Under the pieces are notes generated by a model. That model saw nothing but the letters and a program-made list of their open reading frames with translations. It made no database searches and was not told where the DNA came from. The position numbers were made by a program, and so were the translations under genes. Shown piece by piece: positions 1-10,147 of a stretch of DNA of 64,000 nucleotides (positions are counted from its first letter, which is position 1; every line of letters begins with the position of its first letter). Origin of the DNA: Eutreptiella sp. 'Long Island Sound 2002' (lineage: Eukaryota; Euglenozoa; Euglenophyceae; Eutreptiales; Eutreptiaceae); the NCBI GenBank assembly GCA_964036045.1, contig OZ038388.1:5928058-5992057 (forward strand), written 5' to 3'.

Positions 1-900
1 TAGGTGTGGCTGTGCTGGACAAACATTGCACGCCGGCACTTGTGCACGTAATGAGTGGCATATTTGATGAAATGGAGTGCAACGCCCAATGTTGTGGAAA
101 CTTGGTCGTCAGAGTCACCACGGCTCCAGCGGAGTTGCAGGGGAGGCACAGGGGGCGGGCTGGACCGCCCTCCCACTGTGGGTCCCAAAAGGAGGGGGGC
201 TTAGCCGCGTCCAGAGACCACACCCGGCCTGACCGCTGCCGCAGCCTAGTACCCACCGTTTCCCTTCGTTTGGCCGTTTTGAATGTGTACCAGGGCTTTT
301 TTGGGCCAAAAATAGCTGTTTTTGGCCCTAAGGTGCAGTTTTTGAAACTGAGGTCCGCTACCCACGAAGCCCGTTGCCGGTCGCCACCGTCGAGTTTCTC
401 GCTCAAACTTTGTGTGATTGTACTTCACACCCATAGGTATCATCCACCAAAATTTCAACCAAATCTCAAGCACCATGACGTAAGTCTGATTTTTCCCCAT
501 TTCGCGCGTGCTGCTGCTTGCTTGCTGCTTGCTGCTGCTTGCTGCTGCTAAACCTGGTAGGTCCACCCTAGACAGTAAAAAGGGTTATAAAACCAAGACT
601 GGTTCCGCCAGCTCGGTGACCCTAATCCTAATCCTAACTCTACCCCTAACCCTAGCCCTGCCCCTAGCCCTAGCTGTCACCCTGCGCTCGGGTTACAGTG
701 AGTGTTGGGGTCCAAAATGGAGAGTAATGATGCGGCAAAAGCAGCCATGAACGAAATTTGGGGGATCTTGTTGAGCCCAATCAACACGGCTAGCATGGCC
801 AAACAAGGTGGCTGCAAAGGTTAGGGTTAGGTTTATGGTGATGGTATGGTTAGATGGAGGGCAAGGGGAGGTAGGGGGAGCCTCCCCCCCCCCCCCCCCA
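1..900. other. Unassigned sequence with telomere-like and CTG-rich tracts
   Basis: I recognise no gene here. ORFs in this stretch are not supported by any motif. A TGC/TTGC microsatellite lies at about 508-551. Degenerate telomere-like CCCTAA variants (CCTAATCCTAA, CCCCTAACCCTAG) run from about 621 to 690, with a short GGTTAGGGTTAGG at 821-833. The telomere-like tract is too irregular and too short to be a telomere end. Confidence 0.5.
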
Positions 901-902
901 CC

Positions 903-1005
903 CCACCTCAGCAAGCAAAACACTGAACAATGTGGTTATGACCATGCGCCTGTGACACGGGGGCGTATGCGAGCCCAGTTTCCGATACCTCATGGCCCCA
1001 CCCCA
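903..1005 (+). repeat. REP dispersed repeat, 5'-truncated copy
   Basis: This copy starts after a poly-C run and holds only the 3' half of REP: the AAAACACTGAACAATGTGG block, the CCATGCGCCTGTGACACGGG block and the GCCCAGTTTCCG end. All seven REP copies in the window lie on the + strand. Confidence 0.75.
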
Positions 1006-1307
1006 CCTCACGTGTTGAACAGCCGAAGCAAGACCGGGGCGGCGAGAGTGCGGCCCATGTGCAGATGACGAAGGCAAGTAGGCATGAATGTGTGGACGGC
1101 ATGCGCATGCATGGTGGGGAGCGGCAGTGGTATGCGCCACACGCAAAACAGCAATGATTTGTTGAGTTGCCTGACAGACGGAGCACATGCTGAAATGCTG
1201 AGACGCCTCTGCGCCAACCAAGGCGCCATTGCGCCCCTGAGGATTGAGTATGACGCGTCCTCACGAGCCACAGATCAAGTACATGACAAGGTCACGACCT
1301 GCAGGGC

Positions 1308-1545
1308 AAGGGTTAGAGACTAACCGGCACTGTGGGTGGGTGGTGGGTGCGAGCTGACCTTAATGTCCAGAGGACCAGTGCCAATGCACAGCCAGCAGCC
1401 ACCTGGTGTGGTACAGAACTGGTCTACGCTGCAGTGCAGCAAGCAAAACACTGAACAATGTGGTTATGACCATGCGCCTGTGACGCGGGGGCGTATGCGA
1501 GCCCAGTTTCCGTTGCCTCATGGCCCCCACCCCACCCCACCCCAC
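1308..1545 (+). repeat. REP dispersed repeat
   Basis: This copy begins near GGGTTAGAGACTAACCGGCA and continues through the GTACAGAACTGGTCT block to the TTGCCTCATGGCCC end. It lacks the GA-rich head of the fullest copies (2686-3010 and 43195-43505). It has no pol III A or B box, so it is not an obvious tRNA-type SINE. Confidence 0.8.
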
Positions 1546-1554
1546 CACCCCAAA

Positions 1555-2610
1555 TCACCCCACCTGGACCCCCGGCTAGCGCGCAACGGCCACAACCGGG
1601 GCGTGTTGCCTGCCTAGTTTCCTCCCTCCCGCCCCGGCTAACGCAGAACGGCCACAGCCGGGGCGTGCAAGTCTCTTGTCCGCCCTTGGACCCGCCCCGG
1701 CTCACGCAGACCGGCCGCAGCCGGGGCGTCCAAACTGCCAGGTAGCTTCTCCCCCGCCGTGGCTAGCACGCAACGGCCATAGCTGGGTCGTGCTGACTGC
1801 CTGATGTCCACCCTCCCGCCCCGGCTAACGCAGAACGGCCACAGCCGGGGCTTGCATGTCCCTTGTCCGCCCTCCCACCTGCCCCGGCTCACGCAAACCG
1901 GCTACAGCCGGGGCGTCCAAACTGCCAGGTAGCTTCTCCCCCGCCACGGCTAGGGCAGAACGGCCACAGCCGGGGCGTGCTGACTACCCGCCGTGCTCCC
2001 TCGCGCCCCGGCTAACGCAGTACGGTCACAGCCGGGGCGTGCATGTCCCCGTCCGCTCTCCCTCCCGCCCCGGCTAACGCAGACCGGCTACAACCAAGGC
2101 GTCCCTGCAGCCAGGTAGCTTCTCCGCCTGCCGCCTGCCTAGTGTGTTCCCTCCCGCCCCGGCTAACGTAGAACGGCCACAGCCGGGGCGGGCATGTCCC
2201 TTGTCCGCCCTCCCACCCGCCCCGGCTCTCGCAGACCGGCTACAGCCAGGGCGTCCAACCTCCTAGGTGGCTTCTCCCTCGCCCCGGCTAGCGCAGAACG
2301 GCCACAGCCGGGGCGTGCTGACTGCCTGGTGTCCTCCCTCCCGCCCCGGCTAACGCAGAACGGCCACAGCCGGGGCGTGCATGTCCCTGTCCGCTCCCCC
2401 TCCCGCCCAGGCTAATGCAGACCGGCTACAACCGGGGCGTCTTTGTTGCGAGGTAGCTTCTCCCCCGCCCCGGCTAGCGCAGAAGAGCCACAGCCGGGGC
2501 GTGCTGCCCGCCTTGTGTCCTCCCTCCCGCCACGGCTAACGTAGTATGGCCACAGCCGGGGCGTGCATGTCCTTGTCCAAGCTCCCCCCTGCCCCGGCTC
2601 ACGCACGCCT
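1555..2610 (+). repeat. Hairpin-forming GC-rich minisatellite, about 16 units
   Basis: Units of roughly 55-85 bp carry a core like GCCCCGGCTAACGCAGAACG followed by GCCACAGCCGGGGC. The outer GCCCCGGCT and AGCCGGGGC are reverse complements, so each unit can fold into a hairpin. About 16 units are visible, diverged from each other, with spacers such as TGCATGTCCCTTGTCCGCC. The 3' end of REP runs directly into the same motif (catGGCCCGGCTCACGCAGA), so the array probably grew from a REP tail. Confidence 0.85.
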
Positions 2611-2665
2611 GTGACACACTGGCGTATGCGAACCCAGTATCCGTTGCCTCATGGCCCGGCTCACG
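2598..2665 (+). repeat. REP dispersed repeat, short 3' fragment
   Basis: This fragment contains CGCCTGTGACACACTGGCG and the TATCCGTTGCCTCATGGCCC end. It sits at the distal edge of the minisatellite, which again links REP with the minisatellite core. Confidence 0.65.
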
Positions 2666-2685
2666 CACATAAAGAGAGAGAGGGC

Positions 2686-2726
2686 GAGACACACACACAG
2701 AGAGAGAGGCCCACCGAGCAAAAGGC

Positions 2727-2762
<36 letters not shown>

Positions 2763-3010
2763 CCCGCAGAGCGAGAGTTAGAGACTAACCGGCACTATGG
2801 GAGGGTGGTGGGTGCGAGCTGCCCTAGATGTACTGGTAGCCAAAGCACAATCAACAACCACATGGAGTGGTACTGAACTGGTCTGTGCTGCAGTGCAGCA
2901 AGGCAAAACATTGAACTGAGTGGTGATCACCATGCGCCTGTGACACGGGGGCGTATGCGAGCCCAGTATCCGTTGCCTCATGGCCCGGCTCACGCAGACC
3001 GGCTACAGTC
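2686..3010 (+). repeat. REP dispersed repeat, near full length with GA-rich head
   Basis: An ACACAGAGAGAG head, a (GA)n stretch and CCCGCAGAGCGAG lead into the core AACCGGCAC, GGTGGGTGCGAGCTG and the GGTACTGAACTGGTC block. It ends at TTGCCTCATGGCCCGGCTCACG and passes into minisatellite-like sequence. The same head-core-tail order recurs at 43195-43505. These two copies define the element at about 310-325 bp. Confidence 0.8.
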
Positions 3011-3119
3011 TGGGTGTCCTCCCCATGACCCATGGCGGGGAGAACGGTTTCTCGGGAGTGTTAGGGTGCAGGGCAGGGTGCCCGGCACGGGACTTTACGC
3101 CACAGGCACCATGGCATAA

Positions 3120-3433
3120 TTCCGCGCCCTATCCCTTGTGGAGCAGAGGCTCCACCTTGAGGCCCACCCTCAGCAGTTGGGCCGCGCGGATCGTGTCGCC
3201 CTCATGGAGGGAACCCTCCTGGCCACGGTGCAGCACTGGCCCATGGCAACCGAGGTCGCGGGCATGCTCTTCACAGACGCGATCGCCCGCACGCTGGGCA
3301 TGCAGCTCTCCATCCTCACGGGCAAGGTGATCAGGGCCGAGCGTGCACTGCTGGCAGCGCGGGTGGCCCGAGGTTTTGTGGATGCCTGTGTGCCCGACGT
3401 GGTGGATGGGTACCGCCAAGAGCTCCTCGGCAG
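3120..3433 (+). pseudogene. LINE C ORF1, exon-like part 1
   Basis: An open frame follows a stop at 3117 and encodes an alanine/leucine-rich helical segment (for example AHPQQLGRADRVALMEGTLL). The frame reads GGC AG at 3429-3433 and then meets GTGA. If 3434-4124 is removed, the codon is completed by G4125 and reading continues as Arg-Gly-Gly-Asp. I assign it to the N-terminal part of the GC-rich LINE C ORF1 because the same frame continues to 4799 and then, across the LINE A insertion, at 19352. No known domain is recognised. The upstream boundary of LINE C is not visible. Confidence 0.5.
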
Positions 3434-4124
3434 GTGAAAAATTCATTTGCGTGGATGGGAGGTCACTCGAGCCCCCCAAAATAGTGAGGGGGGGTGGTGG
3501 GGAAAAGGGGCTCCCATGACTATGCAATGCTAAGCAGGGGGAAGTTAGTTGTAGGGTTACCCTTAACTATCACTGTATCCTACCCCATTCTGCCCTTGCT
3601 TCGCTTTTACAGAATGCAACCCCCCCCCACCCCCTCCCTTCCAACCAAGTGTGGTTTGGAGAATGAAGATGCAATCAACCCTGTTCATTTGTGAGTGCCC
3701 CTTTTTTTAAGGTCCCTCCTTTAATGGGGGGACCCACTTTGTTAGATTCGAACTCCAACAGTGAGTCTGAGATGTCAGGATAATACCATAAGGAAAGAAA
3801 TGGTGCCAAGGGGAGGCCAGGGTGGGGCGCTAAAAACTTGTGGCTAGAAAGGACTGAGGGCCATGTGCTCTTCAACAAAAATACCACCACCATTGGCACC
3901 AGTGTTAAGTGTTGTGCATGGACTACAAAAAACCGTTGGTCATGAATGTGCATCACACCACCCTGTTAAACGTGTTGGCACGGACAACGGTCTTGTTGGG
4001 GGCTTCTACCCCCTAGGAAACAGGCTACGTCACGGGAGCCCCTTTTGGGGGGAGGGGTGCTTGGGAAAAGGGGCTTGAGGGACCCCCTCCCCCGGCAAAT
4101 AAAATTTTCCAAAGCCCTCCCCAG
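3434..4124 (+). mobile_element. Intron-like inverted-repeat element (introner/MITE candidate)
   Basis: This 691-bp block starts GTGAAAAATT and ends CCCTCCCCAG. Its ends carry long imperfect inverted repeats. The left arm, about 3434-3520, includes AATTCATTTGCG, GGTCACTCGAGCCCC and AAAAGGGGCTCCCATGAC. The right arm, about 4030-4110, includes GTCACGGGAGCCCCTTTT, GGGGCTTGAGGGACC and CAAATAAAATTTTCC. Removal from G3434 to G4124 joins GGCAG to GGGCGG and keeps the LINE C frame. The same bases read equally well as a GT-AG intron or as an insertion with a short CAG/CAGG duplication. Euglenid introns whose ends pair are known, and MITE origins for them have been proposed. Splicing here is inference. 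The inside holds no convincing ORF. Confidence 0.6.
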
Positions 4125-4799
4125 GGGCGGCGACCATGAGCTCCAATTCGCAGGGTCGGTCCCGGGCCACATCCGGTGGGGTACCTCGCAACAGCGGTGC
4201 AAAGACAAGCTGAACCGCGACCCCTACCACCTCCGTCGCCTCCTCAACCAGTCTGACATACCCGCGGGCCCCCCGGTGGCCCTGCACTAGCTATGGCTCT
4301 GGATCACCCTGACGGCCGCATGGGCCGCCCGGAGCTCCCAGGAGCCGGTCTGGGCCGCGGTTCCTGATGCCAACGGATACCCCGCCGACTGCCCCGTAGC
4401 CCCGCCGCACCTGATGTGCGCGATCTCTGGCTCCCTCCGCCTAGTGAAGGCCAGCCCGGCGCTCCCCGAGCCGGCCCAGCCGGGTGCGCTCCCGGAAGCG
4501 CAGCGCCGCCCCAGCAGCCAAGGGTGGCTGCGGGGCCCCCTCGGGCGCCCCAGGAGGCCCAAGCAGACGCGCCGGCCCCGGGCCCCCAGGCGGCAGTCAA
4601 CCCGCCGCACGACCAAGGCCCGCTGCTGGGCCCCTCACCGGGGGGACGGTTGTTCACCCCAGTCCGTGATGCCATGGCTATCGCGGAAGGCATACGCCGC
4701 CTACCCGACCCACCATCCGCGGGGGCTGCACACGGCCAAGGCCCGGCACCGCCCCTCCCCCACGTACCGATGCACTGCCCCCAGGTGCTGCCCATCGGG
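4125..4799 (+). pseudogene. LINE C ORF1, exon-like part 2
   Basis: Reading continues from 4126 as GGDHELQFAGSVPGHIRWG and runs to an in-frame TAG at 4288-4290. The same frame stays open beyond it (for example SSQEPVWAAVPDANGYPADC). A proline/alanine-rich segment follows in another frame (4416-4799), ending VPMHCPQVLPIG exactly at the LINE A insertion. That last frame resumes as AALAPAAPYANRP at 19352. The stop and the frame change mark a decayed copy. Confidence 0.5.
4790..4799. repeat. Target-site duplication of LINE A, left copy
   Basis: GCCCATCGGG lies directly before the spliced-leader sequence and recurs at 19342-19351. Confidence 0.85.
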
Positions 4800-4825
4800 A
4801 CTTTCTGAGTGTCTATTTTTTTTCG
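4800..4825 (+). other. Euglenid spliced-leader exon at the 5' end of LINE A
   Basis: The sequence reads ACTTTCTGAGTGTCTA, then T8, then CG. This matches the 26-nt Euglena gracilis spliced leader as I recall it, with no difference. It is followed by ACAGCATTTATG rather than a GT that would begin the SL RNA intron, so it is not an SL RNA gene. Its first base directly follows the target-site duplication. The simplest reading is that a trans-spliced LINE mRNA was reverse-transcribed to its very 5' end and integrated. Confidence 0.9.
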
Positions 4826-4834
4826 ACAGCATTT

Positions 4835-6213
4835 ATGCCATGTACCTGCGCCTCCCGGGCAGGCTCGCGCCGTGAGACCCGGCTCCACAACCTCTGCAGT
4901 TGCGCAGGGAGTTCAAGTACACCAGCTGCTACTCAATACCCATTGAATCAACTGCTGAAACAACCGAAGCAATTAAGTGACAACACCACGAACATTTCGG
5001 TCATGACCTCACTCATAGAATCCAACATGCTGCAGACACAGTGCGTCTGCATCGCCACTGACATATCGGCCGCACCACAGTTTGGAACCTACTCGCAACA
5101 ACCCTTGACAGGGCCCGCAAGACATTCCATGGGCGCCGTCATCCAACAGTGCACCCGCATCGCACCCCGTCACCTACATCATCATGAACACAAGCAACCC
5201 AGACGCAACACAACGCATAAGTCGGTCATATTATCATCCGGTGAGACCAACATGCTGCAGACACACTCCGCACGTGCCATTGCCACCACCTCGCGCCAAG
5301 ACGATTTAAGGCAACAGATTGGGGGACCGATTAGCCTCGTTCTTCATCAGAGCTTCGGATGCCTTGTCCTCTGTTCACTAAAACCTCATGGCTCAGGCCA
5401 GAGCACTACATGTGGTATCCTGCCCCTGTACCCCACGGCCCAACTCATGTGGAGAGACCCCCCCTCCACGCCTTTGCGATTGGCGGTCACCGTTACTAGT
5501 ACGTACCAAGAACAAGCCGTGATGAACTTTACCACTTCGAGGCAGTATACGGAGCAGGGGACCAATACCTCGCCAACAAAGTGCTCCCCGAATGGGACAC
5601 CGTTACCCGCAACGCGAGACGAGATAGGGAAGCGGAGCATTTCAAGAGGCAATATGGAGTGGGACCTGAAAATGCCGGCTACGGGGGCGACTCCACCACG
5701 AGCATACACGCCGTGGCACAAATTCCACTCAGCAGTAGAAGAACCTCAGCAGATCCCCAAACATCAACAGAAACTACAGATCCCGAGCAGTCCAGGAGAG
5801 CAATCACAAGAACATGTTGGCAACCGGACGACGTCGAGCAGATCACATTGAATCAACAGACACAATGGGCCACAACAAGGCGATGGGCATCCAATGACAA
5901 CTTTACGAGCACTCTAGCAAGTCCGGCACCAAATAACTCCAGGGAGCCGGCGGAGCCCCCTTTGGAGCCCTTTTCCGTGCGTATGCCCGTTCATGAAACA
6001 CCCCCTCAACTCAGGACAGAACAAAGAGAACCAGCAGCAGTTGCATTCACCGAATCAATGGTTTTGGATTCTTTTGATGACTCGAGCGCAAAACATCGAA
6101 GAGAGGATTGCCCCACCCCTATAGAGAGGGACCCAGGCCTTGAACCTGGCCCTCACCTGCGCCTTGTCCCAGTTCATGTTCACCTGGTCTTCAAACAACC
6201 AAGGATTTTCTAA
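4835..6213 (+). pseudogene. LINE A 5' ORF (gag-like, unrecognised)
   Basis: Coding character is visible in two frames. The first frame (4835-5851) opens just after the spliced leader with MPCTCASRAG. The second (about 5338-6213) includes EHYMWYPAPVPHGPTHVERP and YHFEAVYGAGDQYLANKVLP, interrupted by TAG near 5497. The protein is rich in Gln, Thr, Ser and Pro. I see no zinc knuckle, RRM or other known ORF1 domain. Its position between the SL and the 2A-like segment suggests a 5' ORF of the LINE. The true start is uncertain; the first ATG after the leader at 4835 is the natural candidate. Confidence 0.45.
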
Positions 6214-6327
6214 CCACTATCTCGCAGTAGGGAATGCCCTATCGCTAATGTGCGCATTGACCCGTGGCATGAGGAGTGGGAGGTGGACATCCCTGAATCG
6301 CATATCAAGGAAACCCCCCCCCCCCCC

Positions 6328-6420
6328 ACCAATGCAAAACACTGAACAATGTGGTTATGACCATGCGCCTGTGACACGGGGGCGTATGCGACCCCAGTTT
6401 CCGTTGCCTCATGGCCCACC
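6328..6420 (+). repeat. REP dispersed repeat, 5'-truncated, inside LINE A
   Basis: After a C-run at about 6317-6327 the copy begins near AATGCAAAACACTGAACAA and ends TTGCCTCATGGCCC. It has the same poly-C-then-truncation form as the copies at 903 and 20347. Confidence 0.75.
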
Positions 6421-6704
6421 AATGCTCACCCCATTGACTCGTGGCAAGAAGAACTGATGGTGGACGTTTCTGGGTATCAAGCATGGTGAGCAGACCAGCA
6501 CGTTACGCAGGAGACTGAAAGATAGGTGGCAGGGCCTGTCCCGCCAAATTATACGCAGCGCACTTGAGGCCCACCCCAAACAATAGGAGCATATCCTGGG
6601 TCCTACCGGGTGCTCGCACATGCAATCACCAATCAAGACAAGCCACACCGAGTGGGGAGAGAAACCACACCAGCCCTTTTTGCTCATCCCAATGTGTTGG
6701 ATAT

Positions 6705-6820
6705 TATTTTTGATCCCCCACCCCGACCAGACCTCTCAAACTAGGTCAAATTGTCACAAAACTATTTTTGATCCCCCACCCCGACCAGACCTCTCAAACT
6801 AGGTCAAATTGTCACAAAAC
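6705..6820. repeat. 58-bp perfect tandem duplication
   Basis: Two identical 58-bp units (6705-6762 and 6763-6820), each beginning TATTTTTGATCCCCCACCCC and ending TTGTCACAAAAC, lie just upstream of the 2A-like ORF. Their identity points to a recent duplication. Confidence 0.9.
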
Positions 6821-6860
6821 TACAAGCTCCAAGGGTGAGTCCCTGGGTGCAGCAGTCAAC

Positions 6861-7455
6861 ATGTTCAAGCCGACACGGACGCACTGGGTTCCTGATCTAA
6901 TATCGTGCGGAGATGTCGAACCGAACCCGGGGCGAGAGCAAACAAATCCAGCAAGGGAGCAAAATCCGGCCGTGGCAGCTCTCGAACGCACCAACGAGAA
7001 GCGTAAGGAAGCGTGGAAACAGTACACGCAAATAAGAGACAAAGTAAAAGACAAAAAACGGCCTAGGGATGATGCACATGACAAGGCCCTGACGGCTGTC
7101 AAAGACGTCTTTGCTGTAAGCAACAGCCTATCAGCATCCGCTAATTGACAAACCGAAGGAACAGATCACGGAAATCAATAAGCAACTCCTGCAAGTGGAC
7201 GAACAGCAAGACTAAGCCCAAGATGCTGACTTACCCCAACTACGGGACCAGGAACATTTCGTGTTTGAACATATGGGCACTTGCCTCGACCAGGTCCCAC
7301 ATCTGGTAGTGCATGGCGCCAGCCCTGAAGCAGCGGGAACAATAGAGAATCAAGGAAACACCATCCAGCAACAACAACAATCGCTCCAGAACCAAAAGAA
7401 CCTGCTGGGACCGAAACCTACATCCCAATTCTACAATGTCAACTCCCCAACCTAG
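6861..7455 (+). pseudogene. LINE A coiled-coil ORF with N-terminal 2A-like motif
   Basis: From ATG 6861 the product starts MFKPTRTHWVPD and continues LISCGDVEPNPG at residues 13-24 (codons 6897-6932). This is the 2A ribosome-skipping signature D-V/I-E-x-N-P-G, but the usual following proline is Arg (CGA at 6933). A Lys/Glu-rich stretch follows (RTNEKRKEAWKQYTQIRDKV) that looks like a coiled coil. The frame stops at 7146-7148; another frame continues as PKEQITEINKQLLQVDEQQD (then TAA) and a Gln-rich end to 7455. N-terminal 2A motifs are known in kinetoplastid L1Tc/ingi LINEs, which is relevant to a euglenozoan. Skipping activity here is doubtful because of the P-to-R change. Confidence 0.6.
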
Positions 7456-7464
7456 CCCCCGTGC

Positions 7465-8851
7465 GTGTACCTGCATGGGGCTTTGCAGGGCCCATGCGCT
7501 GCCACAGTGGGCCCATGTCGTGTGTTGTTGTGTGTGTGTCCGGTGTTCAGTTGGATGTCAAGGGACGTCGTCGCAGCCATCCAGCCTCCCCCGCCCCCCC
7601 CCCCCCCCTGGCCCCCCAGTGCACGCCACGATCCGAACCCCAGACTCAAGCGGCGAAGTGACTCCCCACCCACGCCCTCTACATGCAACCTCTTGTCAGC
7701 TTCTGCGCAAGAGAGTGTAGCGGCAATTGTCAGAGCACGACCCGAACAGTCCCAAAGAGCTGTTGTGGACGTGGTTTCACCACTATGCGATTCTGAGCCA
7801 AAGGAACTAATGTTGAGATGCCATTGGGAACGTTTCCCAACAACTCTCCAAAGTCACACACTCATGCGTATGGAAGGTGTGTCGAAGTCATGGAAAGGGA
7901 TTGGAGACATCCAGCCTGACCAATTGTCCTCCATGTTTCCAGTGGACGACCTCGCATCCTATTTGTAACAGGTGAATGTGATCTCCCTGACCTGATGAAC
8001 GCACCTATCAAGTGTACATTTATTCCAATGTTCTGCCCAGCTAGGCTGGACATCCTTGTACAAGTCACAGTGCAGACAAAATTCCACCCATGGGCCAACA
8101 AGCTCAGTGAATCCACGAAGTGGATTCCCCATGCATTCATTCGTTTCAACAGACCCTTGAAAAATACCACGGGCCATGAACTTTGGTTTTTCGTCATTCA
8201 ATCCTTAGCCTCGGGGATAGCCAACAAGCTAGAGCTGGAGTTCTTCAGTGTGTGGCTCCTCTCAGAAGGGGCCACACTAGCCCGAAAACCCTTCAAGGCT
8301 CAGCGCCCAGACCCCGATATGCGAGTTATACAAGTTGATGAAAAAGACATGCCACATGCTATGCCAAAACCGGGTCTCCAAGGAGCCCAGCGTTACTTTC
8401 ACCCTTGCAGGCTCCGGAGGAAACCGATGGACAAACAACCCCCCCCCCCCTCAACAAAAAAGTCTTTTATGCACCATTGACCGGTGCGCGCCTACAACAA
8501 TTTTTGGGTGTACATGGGGGAACCGACCATTTCTCCCTCATGACTCTTGACGAATATCGCAGCAGAGGCCTGCAGAAATCTGCGCTGGTGTGCCACGTCT
8601 TTTACAAGAAAAACATGAAAGACAAACATGCCCGTACTCTTTGGTACACACTGTACCAGGCCTTGCTACACGCCTTGGCGGAACCATCCCGTTGGAGCCT
8701 ATCGGTCAGAGGTTATAATAAAATGCGCCTCGCTTTCCACGAGGAAAATGACGCGGCAGAATTTTTCAAGGAGGCCGCGGTGGAGCTGCGCTCCACAGAT
8801 TTGCTTTTAAAGGATGAATGCCTCAGTTCCAACCCATGCATGAGAGCCTAG
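7465..8851 (+). pseudogene. LINE A ORF1, C-terminal segments
   Basis: Three overlapping open segments in different frames (7465-7968, 7995-8480, 8405-8851) form one broken coding region. They include a poly-Pro stretch, PRLDILVQVTVQTKFHPWAN, and a final part LVCHVFYKKNMKDKHARTLW. The layout and general character resemble the ORF1 region of LINE B at 30405-32073, but similarity is weak by eye. Frame changes coincide with C-runs at about 7588-7608 and 8440-8449, consistent with homopolymer slippage, in the genome or in the assembly. No enzymatic motif is seen. Confidence 0.45.
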
Positions 8852-9216
8852 AAATGATAAAGCCGCCAGATTGCATGGAGGCGCTCACCGCCTTGTGATC
8901 CATTTCCCCCGGTGCATCGTAGAGTACCATTGTTTCCTCCTTGTCGCTTTCAGAATAAGTGCTGCCTGACTCACAATCGGAGGACGGATCTTTTATCCAC
9001 TGCTTGGTGCGCACCACATGGCGCATCCTGGAGACTTATTGGCACGGGCCTCTTGGGCCGATCTGGATGTATCCTACATGATGCACAACAAGACATAACG
9101 ATGACACTCATATCGCTCTGAGAATACCAATTATCCCTTGACAAGCCCTCTGTCGCAGGAAAGGGAAAGGGCAGGGGGGCGTATGCCAGAGCAGCAGCAT
9201 CTTCTTTGCTTGGGAA
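8852..9216. other. LINE A segment between ORF1 and endonuclease, no gene seen
   Basis: This stretch separates the last ORF1 stop from the start of endonuclease homology. I see no ORF with support and no repeat. Confidence 0.5.
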
Positions 9217-9788
9217 ATGATGCCCCCAACAAAAACGCACCATCCACGCAATAACCCAGGACAGGCAGAGCTACAAGCGCCGACGAGGCCTGTCTGGAGG
9301 TGTGTAGCAGGTCCACCGCAGCTTAAATGCATGACCATTGATCCCAATGGCACCTGGACAAAAATTACCAAAGGCAAACATCGTATACCCAAAGCCACTG
9401 CGCTTCGGCTTTGTGCACAAGGGGAATCCCTTGATTTCATTGGGATCCAGGAGCCCCACTTATACACCGCGGAGAACAATCGTCTGTCCAGTCCATTTTT
9501 GATCCAAGTTTCTACCATTTTGTTTGCTATCCGACAGAGATAGGACGTGGCGGCGCAGCTATTGCGGTCCACTACAGGTGGACCGGGAAACATTCATTTA
9601 ACGTTGATGATCGTATTCTCATTGCAATTGTTCCTAATGCAGAGGGGCGGTCCCTCACCCTTGTCAGCGCACATTTTGATCATCACCCACAGGAACACAA
9701 GGACCAATGGGTGGAGTTACACATAGCTTTGCAAACGTGTCAAGCGGACGGCATTTGTCTTCTTGCTCATCATAACTCCCCTAGAGAC
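9217..9788 (+). pseudogene. LINE A AP-type endonuclease, N-terminal part
   Basis: The APE-type endonuclease is recognised from SLDFIGIQEPHL (catalytic Glu in IQE), then, after a frame change near 9520, GRGGAAIAVHYRW, SAHFDHHPQEHKDQWVEL and ICLLAHHNSPR. In canonical LINE endonucleases the last motif is (G/A)D-x-N; here the acid position is His (AHHNS). The reading is cut at 9781-9788 by the TIR transposon and resumes at about 12137. In the intact element the enzyme would nick target DNA for reverse transcription. Confidence 0.7.
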
Positions 9789-10147
9789 CCAAATTAAAAC
9801 CAATATTTTTAATTTTTCGCCAAAAATTAATTGATTAAACCAAAGTATGCACTTTTTGTGGGGGGTTAGGGGCGTCGCTTGGGAAAAATTTCACCCCTAC
9901 AGTGTGTGAACCATTTTACGCCTTGGTTTGGGGGCGGGTGTCACCCGTCTTGATGTGTAAAAATATTAAAATGGCTCTTGGCTTTAAGTTTTGAGATTAT
10001 TTTTTGGTGTAAAATTTGTAAATTTTAGATATTATGCGTTGCCGCGATTAAAATTTAAACCAACAATATTTAAACAAAGTTTCCAAAAATGAAACCTCCC
10101 TACGCAAGCACAAAAACACATAAAATATACCCTTTAGCCTTTGCGGC

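Noticed and set aside
6-551. 181-codon ORF at the window start
   Set aside because: It runs through a TGC microsatellite and shows no motif or composition supporting coding.
618-690. Telomere
   Set aside because: The CCCTAA-like words are irregular, few and internal.
1555-2610. CRISPR array
   Set aside because: Units are diverged, spacing is uneven, spacers are repetitive themselves, and the setting is a eukaryotic genome.
4800-4825. Spliced-leader RNA gene
   Set aside because: The leader is followed by ACAGCATT, not by a GT intron start, and it sits exactly at a target duplication, so it is a copied mRNA 5' end.
4800-4825. Dinoflagellate origin of the window
   Set aside because: Long G/C runs, LINEs and relic leaders recall dinoflagellates, but the leader sequence is the euglenid one and the dinoflagellate leader was not found.
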